Shown here piece by piece: positions 59,035 through 64,000 of a DNA stretch of 64,000 bases (position 1 is the stretch's first letter; every line of letters begins with the position of its first letter). The translations under genes and the position numbers were made by a program. The stretch comes from Bradyrhizobium sp. AT1. GTDB lineage: Bacteria; Pseudomonadota; Alphaproteobacteria; Rhizobiales; Xanthobacteraceae. Under the pieces are notes generated by a model. It did not search any database and had not been told where the DNA came from. It saw only the letters and a program-made list of their open reading frames with translations. The stretch covers positions 6,199,598 to 6,263,597 of the forward strand of contig NZ_JXDL01000001.1 of NCBI RefSeq assembly GCF_001590795.1, given 5' to 3'.

Positions 59035-60027
59035 TCATCGCGGCCGGGACGCGCGTTTCGAGCCCTTCGCGCCTGGCGAGCGCGCCCGCGTCGCGGAAGC
59101 CGCGACGGGGCCGGCATATCGTGCGCGCACGGCGTCCTGAACGGCCGCGCCGAGCTGCCGCAGCGCCAGCGCATCGAGCGGAAACTCCAGCAGGATATGG
59201 ATCAGGCTCAGCGCGAGCAGGAAGGTGAAGCCGAACGCGTAGTCGTAGAAATAGAGTGCGGTGGCCGCCGCACTGGCCGCCGCCATCGCGGCCAGGCGCG
59301 GCTTCGGCACCGCGGTCCAGCGGATCACGTCGGCTTTGATGAACCAGTTGAGGTAGTGATAGGTGTAGACGAAGGCGAGCAGACTGGTCAGCCGGGTGTC
59401 GAGCACGAGGCCGGGCACGCCGAACAGCCGGCCGAGGGCCGGGCCGACATTGCCGAAATAATCCTGGCCGACCCGGGCGAAGCTTGCGATGCGGATTTCG
59501 GCGGCCGGGGGCAGCAGCAGAATCGCGGCCATGGCGATGAGGTAGGCGACCACCAGCGCAGCCTGCACGCGGCTACCGGACCTGTAAGCGCCGAGCACCA
59601 TGAAGATCAGCGTGAACAGCGAGACGTGGATCAGGGTCGGAATCAGGATGCCGACGACGGCGAGCGAGGATCCGCTCGAATACATGATCGCTGACAGGGC
59701 GATTGCCGCCATGAACAGCAGCATGCTCTCGATCGCCGAATTCGTCGCCGCCAGCATGGCACACACGATCAGCGCCGCCCACATCGCAAAGCCGAACCAC
59801 GAAGCGTTGTCGATCAACGCCGCGATCACGGCCACAATGGCAAGGGCCGCCGCGATCCCGCGATGGGGCAGATAGTAGCTGCGGTCATGCAGCCACGAGA
59901 TCTCGGTGAAGTAATGCGCCGGACCAAGCACGACATAGGCCAGCAGCAGCAGCTCGAACGGCACCAGATAGGCCGCAGCGAGCGCCAGCAGCATCAGGCC
60001 GAGATGGATCGCGTCGTTGCTGCGCAT
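59035..60027 (-). CDS. Hypothetical polytopic membrane protein
   Basis: 330 residues, about nine helices, with the conspicuous loop GPAHYFTEISWLHDRSYYLP after the first helices and TYHYLNWFIKADVIRW later. These His, Tyr and Glu residues in a membrane loop suggest a metal or substrate site, which is inference. The Arg/Ser-rich C-terminus (ARSPGAKGSKRASRPR) is cytosolic. No family recognised. It ends one base from the convergent membrane protein gene. Confidence 0.75.
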   Translation of the reverse strand: MRSNDAIHLGLMLLALAAAYLVPFELLLLAYVVLGPAHYFTEISWLHDRSYYLPHRGIAAALAIVAVIAALIDNASWFGFAMWAALIVCAMLAATNSAIESMLLFMAAIALSAIMYSSGSSLAVVGILIPTLIHVSLFTLIFMVLGAYRSGSRVQAALVVAYLIAMAAILLLPPAAEIRIASFARVGQDYFGNVGPALGRLFGVPGLVLDTRLTSLLAFVYTYHYLNWFIKADVIRWTAVPKPRLAAMAAASAAATALYFYDYAFGFTFLLALSLIHILLEFPLDALALRQLGAAVQDAVRARYAGPVAASATRARSPGAKGSKRASRPR

Positions 60028-60140
60028 GATGCCGGGCCCCGCCTTGGGTCCCGCAGGTTAGAGCAGGCGCGGACAATCTTCAATTGCCCGCGCTGTCGCC
60101 CAAACGCCTTGCTTGTAGCGCCGCGATGCGTCCTGTCGCG

Positions 60141-61007
60141 TCAGGACTTCACCGCACCCGCCGTGAGCCCGCCCACCATGTAGCGGCGGAAGGCGTAGTA
60201 GACCGCGGCCGGCGGCAGCGCGTAGATGAAGCCGGTGGTCATCAGCAGCTCCCAGGGCGAATCGTCGGCCGCGAGGAAGTTGCCGAGCGCGACGGGGAGG
60301 GTGATCTCGCGGTCGTTCGAGAGCAGCAGGAACGCGTAGAGATATTCGTTCCAGGCCAGCAGCACCGCATAGGTGCCGATCGCGACCAGCGAGGGCATCA
60401 TCAGCGGCAGATAGACCAGGCGGAAGATCTGCAGCGTCGTGGCGCCGTCCATCACCGCCGCCTCGTCCAGCTCGACCGGCAGCTTGTCGGAGGCCTGCTT
60501 GAGCACCCAGATCGCGTAAGGCGAGGCGATCGTGACCATCGCCAGGATCAGCGACCAGTGATTGTTGAGCAGGCCGTAATTGCCCATGGTGCGGTACATC
60601 GGCACGGCGAGGAACGCCGCGGGGATGAAGTAGGTGAAGAGCGCGAGGTTGAGCACCACGCGTCCGCCCGGCACCTTCAGCCGCGAGATCGAGAACGCGG
60701 CGGCTGTCGCGATGAACAGCGTCAGCACGCCGACGGACGCCGCGATCACCACCGAATTCCAGAACTGGATGTAGAAATCGCGCAGGAAATAGTGCTGCTG
60801 CTTGAACACGATCTCGAAGTTGTGCAGCGTCGGGTGATCCGGCCACAGCTTGCCCGAGAACGCGTCCTCCTTCGGGGAGATCGCGAACAGGAACATGTGA
60901 TAGATCGGGATCATCGTCCACAGGAAGACGGGAATGCCGATCAGCAGGAGCCGCGCTTCGGTCCCGACTTCGCGCCAAGAAAAATCTTTTACGCCGGGGA
61001 GCTTCAT
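60141..61007 (-). CDS. Carbohydrate ABC transporter permease, MalG-like
   Basis: 288 residues from ATG 61007 (MKLPGVKDFS), overlapping the upstream permease stop by 4 nt. Six helices, with the CUT1-family EAA loop DEAAVMDGATTLQIFRLVYL. The C-terminal region MTTGFIYALPPAAVYYAFRR ends at the usual position. Last gene of the binding-protein/permease/permease set. An upstream in-frame extension is Arg-rich and rejected. Confidence 0.92.
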   Translation of the reverse strand: MKLPGVKDFSWREVGTEARLLLIGIPVFLWTMIPIYHMFLFAISPKEDAFSGKLWPDHPTLHNFEIVFKQQHYFLRDFYIQFWNSVVIAASVGVLTLFIATAAAFSISRLKVPGGRVVLNLALFTYFIPAAFLAVPMYRTMGNYGLLNNHWSLILAMVTIASPYAIWVLKQASDKLPVELDEAAVMDGATTLQIFRLVYLPLMMPSLVAIGTYAVLLAWNEYLYAFLLLSNDREITLPVALGNFLAADDSPWELLMTTGFIYALPPAAVYYAFRRYMVGGLTAGAVKS

Positions 61008-61876
61008 CGCGACAACCGTTTCATCATGAAGTACACAAGCGGCAGGACGAACGGCATCGCGCAGACGATGGATGCCATCGCCAGCGAGAGCTGGTCGAGC
61101 CGGAGATAGCGGATGCCGAGCGTCGACAGCACATGCGTGAGGTCGGCCGGGCCACCGCCGGTGAGCAGATAGACGCTGTTGAAGTCGCCGAGCGTCCAGA
61201 TCATCGAGAGCAGCGTGCAGGTGACGTAGAGCGTCTGCATCGACGGCCAGGTGATGTAGCGGAATTTCTGCCACCAGCTCGCGCCGTCGACTTCGGCGGC
61301 CTCGAACAGATCGTGCGAGATCGCGAGGCGGCCGGTGATCAGGATCAGCGTCCAGAACGGCAACGACTTCCAGATGTGCACGGCGATCGCCATGGTCAGC
61401 GCCACGGTCGGATCGTTCAGCCAGTTCGGGCCGTCATCGCCGGTGAGCGAGAAGATGAAATGGTTGACCATGCCCCATTCGGGATTGAGCATGAACCGGA
61501 CCGACAGGATGGTCGGGATCGACGGCACCGCCCAGGGCAGGATGAAGATCACCGAGAGCCATTTGATCCAGGGGCGCTGCACCGCAAAGAAGCCGGACAG
61601 GAACAGCGCGATCAGCATCTTGATGTTGATGCCGATGACCAGGAAGATCAGCGTGTTGACCGCAGCGCGCGCGAAGATCGGGTCGTTGTAGAGCGCGACA
61701 TAGTTTGCCGGAGCGCGCGCCAGCCACAGTCCGTAGCAGACGGGATAGACCACGAAGGCCAGGAAAACCAGCAGATAGGGCGCAAGCAGCACGATGCCCC
61801 AGACCTGCGCCGGGGTCAGCCGCGACGACAGGGGCGGGCCGGGGAGTGCCTGATCGCCTGAGAGCGTGATCGCCAT
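61004..61876 (-). CDS. Carbohydrate ABC transporter permease, MalF-like
   Basis: 290 residues from ATG 61876 (MAITLSGDQALPG); a TTG at 61894 is also in frame. Six helices starting WGIVLLAPYLLVFLAFVVYP; the EAA loop is FEAAEVDGASWWQKFRYITW. It pairs with the downstream MalG-like subunit through the 4-nt overlap. Part of a CUT1-type sugar importer. Confidence 0.92.
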   Translation of the reverse strand: MAITLSGDQALPGPPLSSRLTPAQVWGIVLLAPYLLVFLAFVVYPVCYGLWLARAPANYVALYNDPIFARAAVNTLIFLVIGINIKMLIALFLSGFFAVQRPWIKWLSVIFILPWAVPSIPTILSVRFMLNPEWGMVNHFIFSLTGDDGPNWLNDPTVALTMAIAVHIWKSLPFWTLILITGRLAISHDLFEAAEVDGASWWQKFRYITWPSMQTLYVTCTLLSMIWTLGDFNSVYLLTGGGPADLTHVLSTLGIRYLRLDQLSLAMASIVCAMPFVLPLVYFMMKRLSR

Positions 61877-61901
61877 TCTTTTTGGACTCTTCAAAGAGAA
61901 G

Positions 61902-61960
61902 CCGGCCGCAAAACGCGGCCGGTGTTGTTCTTACACCTCTCCCCGCAGAACGGGGAGAGG
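61902..61960 (-). terminator. Two hairpins between the binding-protein and permease genes
   Basis: CCGGCCGC (61902-61909) with GCGGCCGG (61915-61922), loop AAAAC; and CCTCTCCCCG (61936-61945) with CGGGGAGAGG (61951-61960), loop CAGAA. Both lie in the 97-bp gap after the binding-protein stop on the minus strand. The first, read on the minus strand, is followed by CTTCTCTTT. Likely attenuation that raises binding-protein level over permeases. The second palindrome is also a common Bradyrhizobium repeat. Confidence 0.7.
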
Positions 61961-61973
61961 GAGGGGGTAGACC

Positions 61974-63359
61974 TTAACCCGCGACCTGCTTGATACGGGC
62001 GATCAGTTCGTCGACGGCCTTGTCGACCGGAACCTTCTCGCTGACGACGCGGTTCATCGCCTTCGCCCACACGTTCTCGTTGTTGAGGATGGTGAACTTC
62101 CAGTTCTTGGTGAAGTCGAACGCCGCGGTGCCGCCCTTGAACTGCGTGTAGACGGCCTTGCGGTGCTTGTCAGCCTGCCAGAACGGGCTCTCCTGGCTCT
62201 CCTTCGTCACCGGGAACCAGCGGCCGAGCGCGCCCTCGATGTAAGGACGGACGTTCTCTTCCTGGAGCAGGAAGCTGATGAACTGCTTGGCCTCGGCCTT
62301 GTTCTTGGCCGCGGTGAACACCAGTCCGGTCTTGACGTCGGAGCGGTAGCGGATGGTCGAACCATCAGGCGCCTTCGGGAAGGACGCGGTGATGATGTCC
62401 TGCTCATAGGCCTTCTTGCCGGCCTCGCGCTGCTCGGGCGTCAGTGCCTGGTTCGAGGAATCCTCAAACCACTTCGCAGCGATCGAGATCGTGAAGTTGT
62501 GGGTCATCACGATGGTCTTGTTGTGGAAGGCGACGTTGTTGTCCGGATCCTTCCAGGTCGTCGAGGACGGCGGCGTGCAGCCCTTGATATAGGTGTCGGT
62601 ATAGTCCTTCAGGGCGTGGATCAGGTTCTCGCGCACCTTGGGATCGTCGACCGTGAGCTTGCCGTCGTCATCGACCAGCTTGACGTGATAGGCGTCCATG
62701 AAGGTGTAGAACGACTGGAAGGCGTCGGTGGATTCCACGCCCATCGGCTGGCCGACGGCGTAGATGCGCTGGCCGGTGGCCTTGCGGATCGCCGGCTGCA
62801 CCTTGTCGCACCAGAAGGTCCAGTAGCCGGTCCAGTCGGTCGGGATATCGGCCAGTTTGAAGCCCGCCTTCTCCAGCATGTCGTTCCAGATCTGGACGTG
62901 CATGCTCTGCTGCTTCAGCGGAAAGCCGTAATAGGCCTTCTTCTTGGTGACGTCGTTGTAGAGGATCGACGCGTCGAGCGTGTTCTGCACGAACCGGCCC
63001 TTGATCGGCTCCATGACGTCGGTGAGATCCTCGAGCTTGCCCTCATAGGCCCATTTGCCCTGCGCCTGGACGTCGTAGGAATCGGAATAGGCGACATCGG
63101 GCACGGTGCCGGCGTCGAGCGCGGCGACCGTCTTCGGAATCATGTCCTGGATCGCGTATTGCGACAATTCGACCTTGATGCCGGTCTTGGCTTCGAACTT
63201 CTTGATCGTCTCGAGCAGCGCGTCGTCTTCGGAGCGATAGAAGCCCTTGCCCCACCAGACCGTGATCGTCTTCTGCTGCGCAAATGCGGGTGCAGCGGCT
63301 GCAAACAGCCCGGCCGCAGCGACCGCCAGTGATACTGCGCCAATAACCTTGGATTTCAC
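61974..63359 (-). CDS. Sugar ABC transporter substrate-binding protein
   Basis: 461 residues from GTG 63359, with GGGAG 8 nt upstream; a TTG at 63374 is less likely. Signal peptide VIGAVSLAVAAAGLFAAAAP then AFAQQ. The mature part begins TITVWWGKGFYRSEDDALLE and shows the family 1 binding-protein (SBP_bac_1) pattern: DVAYSDSYDVQAQGKWAY, FPLKQQSMHVQIWNDMLEKA. It would deliver a sugar or glycoside to the two permeases that follow. The sugar is unknown. No ATPase gene is in the cluster. Confidence 0.92.
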   Translation of the reverse strand: MKSKVIGAVSLAVAAAGLFAAAAPAFAQQKTITVWWGKGFYRSEDDALLETIKKFEAKTGIKVELSQYAIQDMIPKTVAALDAGTVPDVAYSDSYDVQAQGKWAYEGKLEDLTDVMEPIKGRFVQNTLDASILYNDVTKKKAYYGFPLKQQSMHVQIWNDMLEKAGFKLADIPTDWTGYWTFWCDKVQPAIRKATGQRIYAVGQPMGVESTDAFQSFYTFMDAYHVKLVDDDGKLTVDDPKVRENLIHALKDYTDTYIKGCTPPSSTTWKDPDNNVAFHNKTIVMTHNFTISIAAKWFEDSSNQALTPEQREAGKKAYEQDIITASFPKAPDGSTIRYRSDVKTGLVFTAAKNKAEAKQFISFLLQEENVRPYIEGALGRWFPVTKESQESPFWQADKHRKAVYTQFKGGTAAFDFTKNWKFTILNNENVWAKAMNRVVSEKVPVDKAVDELIARIKQVAG

Positions 63360-63378
63360 GTTTTTCTCCCTCAAACGG

Positions 63379-63396
63379 CCGGTGTTTTTAACCGGT
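63379..63396 (-). promoter_or_regulatory. Short inverted repeat in the binding-protein leader
   Basis: CCGGT (63379-63383) and ACCGG (63391-63395) around GTTTTTA, 20 to 36 bp upstream of the GTG. It may be a leader hairpin or an operator. Weak. Confidence 0.3.
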
Positions 63397-63555
63397 CGAA
63401 AAAAACACTAGCGCAGTATGGTAGCGCAATCAACGCAGCATGTTGTCAGACCTAGGTCGCGGTTGAAGAGAGGCTGTGGAGGCGCGAATTCGCGTATCGA
63501 TCCAAAGGCCGCATCAATACATGCCAATCAATTCGCTTCGTGGTGTCTGGCCTTC

Positions 63556-64000
63556 TCAGCGTTTCCCGCGCGGGCCGGTCGCAGCGGCGTTCGGGCTGAT
63601 GTCGGCAGATCGGGAACGCGGCTTGCCTTGCCCGCTCGTGGGGGCAGGCGAGTGCCACGCTTCGAGCAGCATCTTGAGAAACTGACTGGCATGCGGGGAT
63701 AGCATTGCTCCGCGCCTGCGCACGATTCCGATCGTCCGCGACACCTCAGGTTCGACCAGGGGAATGGTGTGAATGATCGGATGGCCCGCGGCCGGCGTCG
63801 CCAGCCGCGGTAGCACGGCGATGCCGAGGCCCGCTTCGACGAGGCCCAGCGAGCCGGAGAGGTGCGCGACCTCGTAGGACCAGTTCAGCTGCAGGCCGTG
63901 TCGTGCCAGCGCATTGTCGATCAGTGCACGATTGCCGCTGTTGCGACCGACGGTGATGACCCGGTGCGGCGCGATCTCCGGCCAGCTGACCTGCTTGCGC
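63556..64000 (-). CDS. LysR-family transcriptional regulator, C-terminal part (5' end outside window)
   Basis: The frame runs open from the window edge (first full codon at 63999) and encodes the effector-binding domain: RVITVGRNSGNRALIDNALA, EVAHLSGSLGLVEAGLGIAV, LPRLATPAAGHPIIHTIPLV and RTIGIVRRRGAMLSPHASQF. These are typical of LysR proteins such as those with the LysR_substrate fold. The DNA-binding domain is not visible. It reads in the same direction as the sugar importer, about 200 bp upstream, so it may regulate it. Confidence 0.88.
   Translation of the reverse strand, partial: RKQVSWPEIAPHRVITVGRNSGNRALIDNALARHGLQLNWSYEVAHLSGSLGLVEAGLGIAVLPRLATPAAGHPIIHTIPLVEPEVSRTIGIVRRRGAMLSPHASQFLKMLLEAWHSPAPTSGQGKPRSRSADISPNAAATGPRGKR

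Overview
The window looks like a chromosomal segment of an alphaproteobacterium of the Bradyrhizobium / Nitrobacteraceae type. The evidence is the high GC content, the three-gene transhydrogenase (pntAA-pntAB-pntB) preceded by a short aa3-type oxidase subunit IV-like gene, a GapR-type DUF2312 protein, DUF1036, DUF1244, DUF465 and DUF882 genes, and intergenic palindromes of the kind scattered through Bradyrhizobium genomes. The genus is an inference from gene content. No rRNA, tRNA, CRISPR array, transposase or phage gene was found, so most of the window reads as core genome with a few accessory patches.

Layout. 1-4.3 kb: the end of a Tol-Pal accessory protein (CpoB/YbgF), tilS, ftsH with a heat-shock-like promoter, and a DUF3052 gene. 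4.4-10.3 kb: an alpha/beta hydrolase whose signal peptide appears frameshifted, then a surface-glycan-like module: a GtrB-type polyprenyl-phosphate glycosyltransferase, a methyltransferase and two paralogous polytopic membrane proteins on opposite strands. 10.6-12.1 kb: a lone Flp pilin and a PAP2 phosphatase. 12.1-18.7 kb: a giant (2185-residue) RTX/cadherin-like secreted protein. 18.7-22.6 kb: a sparse, more AT-rich stretch with a secreted protein of unknown family, a small membrane protein, an M23 peptidase and a TetR regulator. 22.7-26.3 kb: pyruvate kinase and small conserved proteins, including GapR. 26.3-34.3 kb: two wall-related proteins (DUF882 and a YcbB-like L,D-transpeptidase), an NtrC-type regulator and an M3 oligoendopeptidase.

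34.3-35.0 kb holds an AbrB-Doc toxin-antitoxin pair with a palindromic operator over its -10 box. 35.1-42.2 kb carries the transhydrogenase operon, a 56-residue conserved small protein, an alpha/beta hydrolase, two cation antiporters and a cupin. 42.3-49.3 kb holds a Pro/Ala-rich membrane-anchored protein, a TPR lipoprotein, rpsU, aqpZ, purE-purK, a GGDEF protein and several very small proteins. 49.4-55.5 kb has an LhgO-like oxidase, a PAS-GGDEF-EAL protein, a GlpD homologue with its substrate-binding motifs rewritten, and a ParE-type toxin-antitoxin pair. 55.6-64 kb carries two ABC importer gene sets, each missing a component (polyamine type without a binding protein; sugar type without an ATPase), two membrane proteins, and the C-terminal part of a LysR regulator running off the window.

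Strongest leads: the GlpD-like flavoenzyme with altered active-site residues; the glycosyltransferase module with inverted paralogues; the RTX protein whose last third is a 1044-bp in-frame tandem duplication; and the broken leader of the secreted hydrolase. None of these amounts to a proven new system.
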